From Stanieria sp. NIES-3757 (GTDB lineage: Bacteria > Cyanobacteriota > Cyanobacteriia > Cyanobacteriales > Xenococcaceae), in assembly GCA_002355455.1 (NCBI GenBank), contig AP017375.1:3897640-3961639 (forward strand): a stretch of 64,000 nt of DNA. Reading direction: 5' to 3'. Each line of letters opens with the position of its first letter. Within the stretch, counting starts at the first letter, position 1. The translations under genes and the position numbers were made by a program. A model generated the notes under the pieces. The model did no database searches, was not told where the DNA came from, and worked only from the letters and a program-made list of their open reading frames with translations. Below, piece by piece: positions 27,576 through 35,429 of this stretch.

Positions 27576-28451
27576 CTATATAAGATTTAACAAACCAAGC
27601 TCATCTAAAGGCTCTTGAAAGGAACAAGAACCAAAGGAACGGTAAAAAAGTTGACGACTTGCTTCTATTTCTGAGATGGTTAGTTGCTTGCCATTCCCAG
27701 TAAGACTATCTTCTTGAAATTGAAAACTTGCGCTGGATGATTCTTGCAGGATTTTCAGTGCTTCTTCCTTGGTTATTTTTTGCCAATAAACTAGAGTTGA
27801 TAAAACCGCGACATTGAGAAAACCCTGCATGGCAGCAGAAAGACTATTTGGTTCATAGCTCATGGGATATTTTCCTGGCAAGGCATGATGCAGTCCCGCA
27901 GTTGCTTTAAAAGGAACTCGAATCTCCGCACTAGCAAAAATGAATCGACATAACTGGTCTTTTGAAGGAAAAGCCTCAGCAGTTAGTCCTCCCGTCCGAA
28001 TTTTAGCTGATGCTTGCGTTTCCTGTAACACGGCTAAGTATGTCTCTAAATTTTGGGCAAGAGGAATTTCAAAAAATGATTCAATTTCAGTTGGTAGATG
28101 GGGAATTACTCTACTAATTTCTTTAGGTGAAAGTGGTTTAAATTCAACAGATACGATTTTTATTTTATCTCTGTAGTTAAAAGCTTGAATTTGCTCCAGT
28201 TCTAATTCCCAATTCTCGGACAGAATTACACTGAGTAACCAAGGACTAGCTAAAGTATTTTCTGCTAAAAGCGTTTCCAACTCTGCCAATTGAGATAGAG
28301 GAACAATAAACCGACCTAACATCCATTGATCAGGAGCTTGAAGGTATCGAGCATAATTAGCGATCGCGTCTCTTAGGGTGAGTTTTGCTGGGGGGAAAAG
28401 TCCAGCGTAATCTACAATCGATGAAAGTAGTGCTTTTAAGGATGAGAACAT
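27576..28451 (-). CDS. Uncharacterised 291-residue protein linked to the aminotransferase and fahA
   Basis: I do not recognise a named family. The sequence is soluble, with alternating strand/helix segments like an alpha/beta barrel or aldolase-type enzyme, and a conspicuous FKATAGLHHALPGKYP segment (residues about 186-201) with Lys and two His that could be catalytic. No signal peptide or membrane span is seen. It starts 65 bases after the aminotransferase gene on the same strand and would be cotranscribed with it. Without the IS it would run toward fahA. A part in amino-acid or aromatic breakdown is inference from context only. Confidence 0.7.
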   Translation of the reverse strand: MFSSLKALLSSIVDYAGLFPPAKLTLRDAIANYARYLQAPDQWMLGRFIVPLSQLAELETLLAENTLASPWLLSVILSENWELELEQIQAFNYRDKIKIVSVEFKPLSPKEISRVIPHLPTEIESFFEIPLAQNLETYLAVLQETQASAKIRTGGLTAEAFPSKDQLCRFIFASAEIRVPFKATAGLHHALPGKYPMSYEPNSLSAAMQGFLNVAVLSTLVYWQKITKEEALKILQESSSASFQFQEDSLTGNGKQLTISEIEASRQLFYRSFGSCSFQEPLDELGLLNLI

Positions 28452-28490
28452 TAATAAGTAATAGGTAATAAGTAATAGATAATAGATAAT
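28452..28490. repeat. TAATARG heptamer tandem
   Basis: Five to six tandem heptamers (TAATAAG, TAATAGG, TAATAGA) between the aminotransferase gene and the 291-residue gene. The same family occurs at 19118, 35403 and, reversed, at 1401 and 38345. Confidence 0.65.
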
Positions 28491-28515
28491 AAAACCGTTG
28501 AGTCTACTTATTTAG

Positions 28516-29772
28516 TTAAGCTACAGGCAAAGCTGCAATTTCGGTCAAAGCTATCAACAGACGCTCAATCTCTGGGATGCTGTTGTAGTGAACTAGCCCG
28601 ATCCGAAGTAACCCACCACTAGATTCAATACCCAAACGCTCGGTAAGTCCGAGGGCATAAAAGTTGCCATGCCAAGTAAAAATACCGCGATCGCCCAAAG
28701 CTTTAGCAACAGCATAGGGAGTTTGCTCTCTCAATCGAATTGCAACGGTGGGAGTCCGCCAATCAAAGCAGTGAGGATCGCTGATGCCATAAAAAGTTAA
28801 ACCAGGAATCTGTAACAATCCTGTAATTAAATGTTGGCTTAGTTCTCTTTCGTAGTTAGCAATTTCTGTCATTGCTCGAACTAGGGCTGTGCGACGGTTT
28901 TCGGCAGCAGGCAAAATCTGACGACCGAGATCGGCTAAATACTCAATCGTGGCTACTACTCCTGCCAGCCCTTCATAATTTAGAGTCCCAGTTTCCCAAC
29001 AACCAGGAATTTCTTTTGGGGCAGGTTTAACTTTGTAAGGGCGCAGTCGACTAAGATGCTCTCGTTTGCCATAGAGAATGCCTACATGAGTGCCAAAAAA
29101 TTTATAAGCAGAACAAGTCAGAAAGTCACAATCAAGCTCTCTAACATCAATTAAACCGTGGGGAGCATAATGAACTGCATCGATGAAGACTAGGGCGTTA
29201 ACAGCATGAGCTATTTTTACTATTTCTGCTACATCATTAATCGTACCGACGGCATTGGAAGCATAGCCAACCGCTACCAATTTTGTCCGCTCATTAATCT
29301 TTTGTTTTAAGTCAGCCAAATCGAGAGTGCAATCTTTGATGTTAAGATCCACAGTCCGAACAATTGCCCCTTGTTCTTCCAAAGCCAGCCACGAAGAAAC
29401 ATTGGCATAATGATCGAGTTGCGTGACGATAATTTCATCCCCTGGTTTTAATTCACGAGCGATCGCTCTACTCAAGCTAAAAGTCAGCGTGGTCATGTTT
29501 GCACCAAAAACAATCTCATCGCGACTACACCCCAAAAAATCTGCCATAGCTAAACGAGCAGAATCAATCAGTTCATCGGTTCTAATACTGGTTGCAAAAG
29601 CTCCGTGAGCATTGGCGTTAGATACCTGAAGATATTCGCTCATCGCCTTCATTACCGAGCCAGGTACTTGAGTCCCACCAGGGCCATCGAAAAAAATTAC
29701 AGGTTCACCGTTAATTTCTTGGTCGAGTGCTGGAAACTGGGCGCGTATTTTTTTAAGGTCTAAACCAACCAT
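28516..29772 (-). CDS. Class V aminotransferase, cysteine desulfurase-like (VC1184 type)
   Basis: A 418-residue PLP enzyme of the class V fold. The PLP lysine is in CSAYKFFGTH, the PLP-stacking His in QLDHYANVSSW, and the aspartate in VFIDAVHYAPHG. Overall layout (FDGPGGTQVP at the start) matches the VC1184-type family annotated as cysteine desulfurase-like; the flexible catalytic-cysteine loop of true desulfurases is not evident, so the reaction is open (lyase, desulfurase or aminotransferase). ATG 29772 has AGGAG 6 bases upstream and is preferred to ATG 29790. It heads a unit with the 291-residue gene. Confidence 0.85.
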   Translation of the reverse strand: MVGLDLKKIRAQFPALDQEINGEPVIFFDGPGGTQVPGSVMKAMSEYLQVSNANAHGAFATSIRTDELIDSARLAMADFLGCSRDEIVFGANMTTLTFSLSRAIARELKPGDEIIVTQLDHYANVSSWLALEEQGAIVRTVDLNIKDCTLDLADLKQKINERTKLVAVGYASNAVGTINDVAEIVKIAHAVNALVFIDAVHYAPHGLIDVRELDCDFLTCSAYKFFGTHVGILYGKREHLSRLRPYKVKPAPKEIPGCWETGTLNYEGLAGVVATIEYLADLGRQILPAAENRRTALVRAMTEIANYERELSQHLITGLLQIPGLTFYGISDPHCFDWRTPTVAIRLREQTPYAVAKALGDRGIFTWHGNFYALGLTERLGIESSGGLLRIGLVHYNSIPEIERLLIALTEIAALPVA

Positions 29773-29909
29773 AGCTGACTCCTGTAGCATACTGTAAATT
29801 TAAATTACTTTTCTAGATGTCAACGAGCTTATTACTATTAATTTCAGATGAACTTTGAACTTCAGAGCGATTTTTACCTAATTGAAAACTAGTTTAATTA
29901 ATTAATGAC

Positions 29910-30046
29910 ATTGCATAATCAGGGTATGAAAAAACCAAATTATCCTATTGAGCTAATTTTTTTAGTTCGCTGCTAAAAGCTAAGAGCTAACAGCCAAGAG
30001 CTATAAGAAAATTACTCTCGGCTTTATACTTTACAATCAGCAAAAC
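29910..30046 (+). repeat. Dispersed repeat copy A
   Basis: This 137-bp intergenic stretch aligns with the reverse complement of 26242-26459 plus 27555-27567. It contains heptamers related to AGCTAAG/AGCTAAC/AGCCAAG at about 29975-30005 where copy B carries its long palindrome. Copies A and B are inverted with respect to each other and enclose the aminotransferase and 291-residue genes. Confidence 0.6.
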
Positions 30047-30050
30047 CTAA

Positions 30051-30728
30051 TTAATTAGCAGGAGGTAGCAATCCAGGGCAAGTAAGCACAAATACATCTC
30101 TAATCCCTAATTGGGAAGGTAGAGTCGTAATAGCGGATGTGTAGTGGAAAAACTGCTCGTCGTTAAAGATTAAAAACTCTCCAGGATTGAGAATTTTAGA
30201 AAGCACGGGTGGATCATTTTTAGAGCGATACAGATAGGTAATCCCACCTTCAATCTCGTGTCGATTAACGCAGAAAATACCTACTAAATCTACTCCATCT
30301 CGATGAATTCCTTCAGGGGCAGGTTGACCTCTTTGCCGAGCAGAAGTTGTAATTCTAATCTGATGAACTGCAATTTCATTAGAGTCTGAGCAAAGCTGAC
30401 AAAATTCATAAAATTCTAAAATAATCTTGGCAAAATCATTTAGTTTAATAAGTTCTTCATCTATTTCGGGATATTCTCTAATGACATCACCGAGTAAAGG
30501 ATTATATTTCTGACTTTGAAAAAAAAGGTTATGAGGTAATTTAACCAGTTTTTTGTCAATTACCTGAAAGCGAGATAAAGCTCTAAAACGATATTGCTCG
30601 TTTAAATAAGGGTCACTCTTTAAATTATTAAAGAAATAAGTTAGTCTATCTAAATTAATAGAATTAATTGTTTCTAAAGCATAATCAGTCAGACAATTAA
30701 ATCTTTTTTTTGTTAACGACTTTTGCAT
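30051..30728 (-). CDS. 2-oxoglutarate/Fe(II) dioxygenase (amino-acid hydroxylase-like)
   Basis: A 225-residue protein with the double-stranded beta-helix pattern of the 2OG-Fe_Oxy_2 family (isoleucine dioxygenase type). Iron ligands are His142 and Asp144 in HRDGVD and His195 in FFHYTS; Arg210 in GIRDVFV is placed to bind 2-oxoglutarate. Relatives hydroxylate free aliphatic amino acids, but the substrate here cannot be read. It is soluble with no signal peptide. It is divergent from a cupin gene 264 bases away, which is followed by an NTF2-like gene; the three may form a small pathway. Confidence 0.8.
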   Translation of the reverse strand: MQKSLTKKRFNCLTDYALETINSINLDRLTYFFNNLKSDPYLNEQYRFRALSRFQVIDKKLVKLPHNLFFQSQKYNPLLGDVIREYPEIDEELIKLNDFAKIILEFYEFCQLCSDSNEIAVHQIRITTSARQRGQPAPEGIHRDGVDLVGIFCVNRHEIEGGITYLYRSKNDPPVLSKILNPGEFLIFNDEQFFHYTSAITTLPSQLGIRDVFVLTCPGLLPPAN

Positions 30729-30992
30729 AATAATTACCTCGATAACTTAAGTAGAAAAAAATCTTAATCTTTAGTCTCTTAGCCCATAAAAAAATATAGA
30801 TAAATTGATACCCTTTAAGAATCTGGGATCAAGACAAAGACGTATAAAAAATCTAATTTAAGTATTTTTTCAACTTTTACTCTCCTTTCAGCTCTTGTAA
30901 TTGACAAAAATATTAAAGTGTGTATTTGCTATAATCTAATTATAAAAAACTAAAATTTTTTTTCCAATTAATCTAAGATTTTGAGGTAAAAA

Positions 30993-31565
30993 ATGATTAG
31001 AGCAAAACCTCAGAACAAAGTAAAAAAACTAACTAGGGAACAGTTAGATGATATTGGCGTTGCAATCATCGAACTCCTGCAAAAATATTCAAAGGAAGAA
31101 ATCTTTGACTATTCCAATACTAAAAACTATCATGGCTTCGGTAAGACTGAAGCCATGGAGCATATCTTACAGCGATTTCTGGAAAAGTATCATGTAAATC
31201 CAGATGCATTAGATGTGCCACTAGTTTCCCTTACCTCTGAATATCGTGGTTCTGTTCACGTACATCCCAACTCCCACGCAATTTGTTTTGTTCTGGGCGA
31301 AAAGGAAGGATTTCCCAATGCTAAAGACGCTTATGCTGTAGTTGATCCTCATTGGATTTCTGTAACTGAAGAGGAAAGTATTGGGGAAGCTGCGGATCAA
31401 GAAAAATGGTTTCCTATCCATTCTGGTGACAAAGTTTATAATCCCACGCACGTGGCTCATGGCTTCTGCGCAAGAGGGAGTAATCAATATTTCTTACTTT
31501 GTGTCCAGTCACCTAAAATAGACAACCCTAAACACGATGATTGGATTGCTGCTAAAATTATCTAG
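30993..31565 (+). CDS. Cupin-domain protein
   Basis: A 190-residue single cupin. Metal-site candidates are the histidines of SVHVHPNSHAICFVLGE and of NPTHVAHGF, separated by a long inter-motif stretch. ATG 30993 has TGAGG in the leader (TTTTGAGGTAAAAAATG). The function is not known; cupins include dioxygenases, isomerases and binding proteins. It lies opposite the 2OG-dioxygenase gene and about 370 bases before an NTF2-like gene on the same strand, so cooperation with those two is suggested but unproven. Confidence 0.75.
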   Translation: MIRAKPQNKVKKLTREQLDDIGVAIIELLQKYSKEEIFDYSNTKNYHGFGKTEAMEHILQRFLEKYHVNPDALDVPLVSLTSEYRGSVHVHPNSHAICFVLGEKEGFPNAKDAYAVVDPHWISVTEEESIGEAADQEKWFPIHSGDKVYNPTHVAHGFCARGSNQYFLLCVQSPKIDNPKHDDWIAAKII

Positions 31566-31937
31566 ATTCTAATTTTCCTAATCAGATTAAATTTTGTGCA
31601 GATACAACACTTAAAAGCGCGAAGTGTCCTGACCGTATCTAAAAAGTTAAGTTAGGACAAAAGGGTGTAAATCTAATTTGGGAGCATATTTTATCCCCTC
31701 CCAAACATAGGTAAAGTATTTAACAAGTAGGAAAAGACGGAAATTTACAAATAGCCACGAGTGTTTAAGCATTTCAACTTTAATTGTCTTCAGGAAAATA
31801 GTCGGTATTTCGTCGCTCAGTAGCCACGAAAGATAAGCTTCTAAGTTTAGATTGATTGAAAAAATCAACTCAATAAGATCTGAGCAGATTAACTTGAACT
31901 AATTCTGCAAAAATTAAAAAAGTGATGGTACACAAAA
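31566..31937. other. 372-base gap with stem-loop; nothing coding seen
   Basis: Just after the cupin stop, ACACTT (31607-31612) pairs with AAGTGT (31622-31627) inside an outer AGATAC/GTATCT pair (31600-31605, 31635-31640). The rest includes a 73-codon open frame on the minus strand (31647-31868) without recognisable protein character or ribosome site. I see no promoter box that I can name. Confidence 0.35.
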
Positions 31938-32348
31938 ATGTTACTATCCCAAAAGTTGTTAGAAAGGGAATACGGTTCGCCACTAGATCGTTCGTTGCAA
32001 AAAATTTTGCTCGAATACTATAAATTGATAGACGAACACAAAATTGATGAAGTCGTAAATTTATTTTCTAAAACTGCACATTACTTGCGTTGTGGAGAGG
32101 TTTATAGCGGAATTGAGGCAATTGAGAAATTTTATAAAAATGAACGTAAAATCCGAGGAAGTCATGAGATTGAGAATCTTTGGGTTATAGATCAAACTGG
32201 TATTGTTGAAGGCATCTTTACAGGTAAGGGTGTAGATGATCAACCCAAAAAGGTAGGATTTGCTGATTTTTTTACATTTAATAAAGAAAGTAAAATCCAG
32301 GACAGACATACGTATCTGATGCTAGGTAGTAGCTATGTTAGGGAATAG
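31938..32348 (+). CDS. SnoaL/NTF2-like small protein
   Basis: 136 residues with the alpha-beta cone pattern of SnoaL-like/NTF2-like proteins: an N-terminal helix (LLEYYKLIDEHKIDEVVNLFS), a strand pair (AHYLRCGEVYSGIEAIEKFY), then strands ending in DFFTFNKESKIQDRHTYL. Members are cyclases, isomerases or ketosteroid-isomerase-like enzymes with a pocket-binding Asp/His pair; which applies here is open. It is third in a loose group with the cupin and the 2OG dioxygenase. Confidence 0.7.
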   Translation: MLLSQKLLEREYGSPLDRSLQKILLEYYKLIDEHKIDEVVNLFSKTAHYLRCGEVYSGIEAIEKFYKNERKIRGSHEIENLWVIDQTGIVEGIFTGKGVDDQPKKVGFADFFTFNKESKIQDRHTYLMLGSSYVRE

Positions 32349-32436
32349 CAAATGAGGTTTTTCTGTTAGGACATCTGTTTGTTTAGTCATTTCAAATAGA
32401 AAACGGAAGTAAAGACAACCGTTTGGGAAGATTTAA

Positions 32437-32477
32437 GCATACGCGATCGCGTATGCGGGCTGACGAAGGCAGCCCGC
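32437..32477. repeat. HIP1-centred palindrome followed by a second hairpin
   Basis: GCATACGCGATCGCGTATGC (32437-32456) is a perfect 20-bp palindrome built around the HIP1 octamer. It runs directly into GCGGGCTG/CAGCCCGC (32455-32477), an 8-bp stem. It is intergenic and has no T tract. It belongs to the HIP1-associated short palindromic elements also seen inside genes at 42304 and 56515. Confidence 0.55.
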
Positions 32478-32596
32478 GTTCTTCTGCTACTTCGTAGTTG
32501 CTTCCCAATTGAAGTTAAAAAAATACGCTACTGCCAAAAGTGGAAATAGCGCATGAGGTAAGTAAGAGAAAATCTAAATATCGATTGTCACTTTTC

Positions 32597-33058
32597 CTAG
32601 AGAGGAAGATTAATTGGCAGTTTGATGAGAGGAATAACTACAGTCGGACGGGGAGGAGTTGGCTGTACTACGCCAGAAGGAACTGCGCCAGGCACGACAC
32701 CAGGAGGAATAGTACCGACTTGATTGGTTACGGTAGATTGAGATATCGAACCTTGTGGGGGAATCGGGGCTGAAACGGGAAGGCGAGCGGGCGAATTACC
32801 AAGACTGAAAGTATTGCCGTTGAGATTGTTGGTCGCGAAAGAATAGTTTTGGTTGGGGATTGGTTTGGGTGGACGGTTGAAGATTGCGCCTAAAGCAGCA
32901 CCAGCTAATTCTACGATTTGAGCCGAAGCTGGTTGGGGAGTAGCGAGGGTAGAAGCGCCGACAGTTAGAGCTAGAGCGAAGGTTGCAACGGACATCTCAC
33001 GGGGCTGAATTCGATTCAGCCCACGTGTCCTTGTTAGTTTTCGATTGAGTTTGTTCAT
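32597..33058 (-). CDS. Exported proline-rich protein of unknown function
   Basis: A 153-residue protein with a long N-region and hydrophobic core (SVATFALALTVGASTLA) and a PASA-Q cleavage site near residue 47. The mature part is low-complexity, rich in Pro, Val, Asn and Ser (RPPKPIPNQ, IPPGVVPGAVPSGVV) with no catalytic motif. It is probably periplasmic or secreted. It lies next to another small exported protein gene on the same strand, 234 bases apart. I do not recognise a family. Confidence 0.65.
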   Translation of the reverse strand: MNKLNRKLTRTRGLNRIQPREMSVATFALALTVGASTLATPQPASAQIVELAGAALGAIFNRPPKPIPNQNYSFATNNLNGNTFSLGNSPARLPVSAPIPPQGSISQSTVTNQVGTIPPGVVPGAVPSGVVQPTPPRPTVVIPLIKLPINLPL

Positions 33059-33237
33059 CTTACTTACCTTGAATTGTTGTTGTTAATCTCTTCAATTACT
33101 AGGTACGTTAGTTGAGATGAAAATATGCACTTCGAGATTGGTAATTCATAAAATAAATGACCTCAACCGCGAGGGGTCAAAGTCATAGAGGTCTAGAGTT
33201 AAACTTTAAAAGACCTTGGAGGAAGTATTGAGAATCA

Positions 33238-33260
33238 AAAGGGGCTGTTTTTAGCCCCTA
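33238..33260 (-). terminator. Rho-independent terminator after the 109-residue exported protein gene
   Basis: AGGGGCT (33240-33246) pairs with AGCCCCT (33253-33259) around a 6-base loop. On the minus strand the stem is followed by TTTTGATTC, and it lies 33 bases after the stop codon at 33293. Confidence 0.65.
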
Positions 33261-33292
33261 AATTCAATTTGAAGGAAAGCTAGATTTAGTTA

Positions 33293-33622
33293 TTAGTAAG
33301 GAAGATAATCAAAGTCAGATTGTAATTGGTCAGCACTGTTGTAGACACCTTGGTTAGTCACGTTGCCGATACCTGAAGTAGCACTTTGGTTTTGACCTGC
33401 TTGTACGGATTGTTGAATTTGAGGATCGATACCGTAACCACCTAAATCTAATTGAGTTTGAGTTAAATCGTTAGAAACGGCTTGATTGGTAACGTTGCCA
33501 ATGCCATGAGTTACAGCACTATTTGAACCAGCCTGAACGTTACCTTGGAATTGTTGAGCGAATGCAGCGACGGGAGAAAGAGCTAAAGCCAGAGTGGAGA
33601 TAATTAAAGCAGCTTTTTTCAT
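33293..33622 (-). CDS. Small exported protein with two curlin-like repeats
   Basis: 109 residues: a signal peptide (KKAALIISTLALALSPVAAFA, cut before QQF) and two repeats of about 36 residues. Each repeat has VQAG-x-N, then T-x-GIGNVTNQ-x-V, then Gln/Asp-rich ends. Regular Gln, Asn and Gly spacing resembles curlin-type amyloid repeats, although the exact curlin consensus is not met. Probable role: secreted fibre subunit or surface protein, by inference. No curli secretion genes are nearby. A terminator follows and TAG-rich AT sequence precedes. Confidence 0.7.
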   Translation of the reverse strand: MKKAALIISTLALALSPVAAFAQQFQGNVQAGSNSAVTHGIGNVTNQAVSNDLTQTQLDLGGYGIDPQIQQSVQAGQNQSATSGIGNVTNQGVYNSADQLQSDFDYLPY

Positions 33623-33871
33623 TTTTCTAGACCTTTAAAAGAATTTTGTTTGTTTTTTGTCTTCACTCTCTAGTTACGTCGATACTAATTTTTTTATGCA
33701 GGTTTAAATAATGAAGTGGCAAAAATTTCCCAGCTAGGTACAATTTATTAAAAGTGAAACAAAGTTACTATAAACCCATAATTCACTAGCCCCACCAGTC
33801 TTGAGTTAAAAGTTATAAATCGTCAGTTATTTGACTCACTAGAAATACAATTAAGTAGCCAGAATAATTAG

Positions 33872-34117
33872 ATGACAAATAGGACTAGCTTGCTCGTGCA
33901 ATCACCGATAAGTGCTAAATCAATTCCAGCATCAATGGGTAAGACTATATATTCAGAGCCTTATGCTGCACTTGTCAAAGGAAGATTAAAGCGAAAACTT
34001 GGTGAGTATTTCGGGCTGACTAACTATAAAGTCAATTTAACTCATTTAAATCTAGGTGCAATTTCTGTTCTTGCTCACAATCACTCGAAGCAGGATAAAT
34101 TCATCTGAATACTGGAA
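33872..34117 (+). pseudogene. Truncated cupin gene with a nonsense codon
   Basis: The 78-codon frame ends in AHNHSKQDKFI and a TGA. The reading then continues ILER before another stop. Intact cupins of this type read like HSKQDEFIYILEG at this point, so TGA replaces a Tyr codon and the rest of the beta barrel is missing. Only the N-terminal third survives (RLKRKLGEYFGLTNYKVNLT). It is a remnant without likely function. Confidence 0.65.
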
Positions 34118-34155
34118 AGATAAAGATGATTTTTTTAGTCTAAACTACAGGTAGA

Positions 34156-35346
34156 CTAAACTCGCTCAAATGCGATCGCAGTACCTCCACCAGTCCCATT
34201 ACAAACAGAAGCTAGACCTAAAGTGCTATCTCTTTCTTTAAGGGCATGGAGTAAAGTAACCACCATTCTTGCTCCAGAAGCACCGATGGGATGTCCTAAC
34301 GCGATCGCACCTCCATTGATATTCAGGCGATCATTAGTAACGCCAAGTAGCTTGGTAAAAAGTAAATTGTTAATGGCGAATGCCTCGCTATTTTCAAACA
34401 AGTCAAAATCAGCGATCGCTCTGCCAAGTTTTTCTAACAGCTTTTTGGCTGCCCAAATTGACAACTCTGGAAAACGCCAAGTCTCTCCACCAGTCCATGT
34501 ACCTCCCAACACTTTGGCGATGGGTTTTAGTCCGTAGCGTTCCAATGCCGATTGACTAGCTAAAATTAGGGCTGCTGCTCCGTCTGAGATCTGGCTGCTA
34601 TTGCCCGCAGTGAGAACTCCATTGCTTTGAAAGGCAGGAGGAAGTTGGGCAAGACGCTCTAGAGTAGTATCGGGACGAATTCCTTCATCTTGCTCTACTA
34701 ATTGAATCCCTTTGCTAGTTTTCAATTCAATGGGAACAATTTCCGAGCGGAAACTACCGCCTTTGGTTGCTGCTGCTGCTCGTTGATGGGAATAGAGAGC
34801 CATTTCATCTAAATCTTGACGGCTAAAGCCATATTCAAGAATCAATCGCTCGGTTTGTTCTCCCATACTTTCTCCAGTGGTAGCATCCGTCAAACCGTCG
34901 TAGAGTAACAAGTCTGTTAACGGTTCTGGTTTATTTGATAGTAATTTGTAACCCCATCTAGCTCGGTGGGAGAGCAAAAAGCCAGTTTGGGACATTGATT
35001 CCATCCCTCCAGCGAGAACCAAATCGGCTTCTCCTGCTCGGATTGCAATAGTTGCATTAATTAAAGCGATCGCACCTGAAGAACAGACTAGATCGACTGC
35101 GTAACCATTAACTTTATTAGGGATTCCAGCCTTGAGTGCAGCTTGACGAGGCAATAATTGTCCGTGTCCCGCTCTGAGAACATTGCCAAAGATATACAGA
35201 TCTAAAGCTGCTCCCGAGATTCCTGCTTGTGCTAAGGCAGCTTGCATCACATGGACACCTAAATCTACCGGGGATAGATTCGCCAGCACACCGCCAAATC
35301 GACCAATGGGTGTGCGGACTGCTGAAACAATATACACTTCAGACAT
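34156..35346 (-). CDS. Acetyl-CoA C-acetyltransferase (thiolase)
   Basis: A 396-residue thiolase. The nucleophilic Cys is in DLVCSSGAIAL, the catalytic His in GHPIGASGAR and the second Cys in CNGTGGG. It interconverts two acetyl-CoA and acetoacetyl-CoA. Next to the acyl-CoA synthetase gene (84 bases upstream, same strand) and within a tyrosine-catabolism region, thiolysis of acetoacetyl-CoA to acetyl-CoA is the likely direction. A biosynthetic role (for example PHB) is possible but no phaB or phaC is in the window. Confidence 0.93.
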   Translation of the reverse strand: MSEVYIVSAVRTPIGRFGGVLANLSPVDLGVHVMQAALAQAGISGAALDLYIFGNVLRAGHGQLLPRQAALKAGIPNKVNGYAVDLVCSSGAIALINATIAIRAGEADLVLAGGMESMSQTGFLLSHRARWGYKLLSNKPEPLTDLLLYDGLTDATTGESMGEQTERLILEYGFSRQDLDEMALYSHQRAAAATKGGSFRSEIVPIELKTSKGIQLVEQDEGIRPDTTLERLAQLPPAFQSNGVLTAGNSSQISDGAAALILASQSALERYGLKPIAKVLGGTWTGGETWRFPELSIWAAKKLLEKLGRAIADFDLFENSEAFAINNLLFTKLLGVTNDRLNINGGAIALGHPIGASGARMVVTLLHALKERDSTLGLASVCNGTGGGTAIAFERV

Positions 35347-35402
35347 ATAATTATTGGGCTTTTATTAAATTGATTGGTTGAGGCAGGAAACAGGGAACAG
35401 AA

Positions 35403-35424
35403 AGTAATAAGTAATAAGTAATAG
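35403..35424. repeat. AGTAATA heptamer tandem
   Basis: Three AGTAATA units in the short gap between the acyl-CoA synthetase and thiolase genes; the same family as at 19118 and 28452. Confidence 0.6.
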
Positions 35425-35429
35425 ATTTT

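Noticed and set aside
28452-28490. Tandem repeats resembling a CRISPR array
   Set aside because: Units are 7 bp with no spacers and no cas genes nearby; they are short tandem heptamers.
28516-29772. Kynureninase for the class V PLP enzyme
   Set aside because: The start FDGPGGTQVP and overall layout fit the VC1184-type desulfurase-like family better, and no tryptophan catabolism genes are present.
31647-31868. 73-codon open frame on the minus strand between the cupin and NTF2-like genes
   Set aside because: No ribosome site, no family resemblance and biased hydrophobic composition; likely non-coding.
32437-32477. HIP1 palindrome pair as a terminator
   Set aside because: There is no T tract and the stems are built on the HIP1 octamer; more likely a repeat element.
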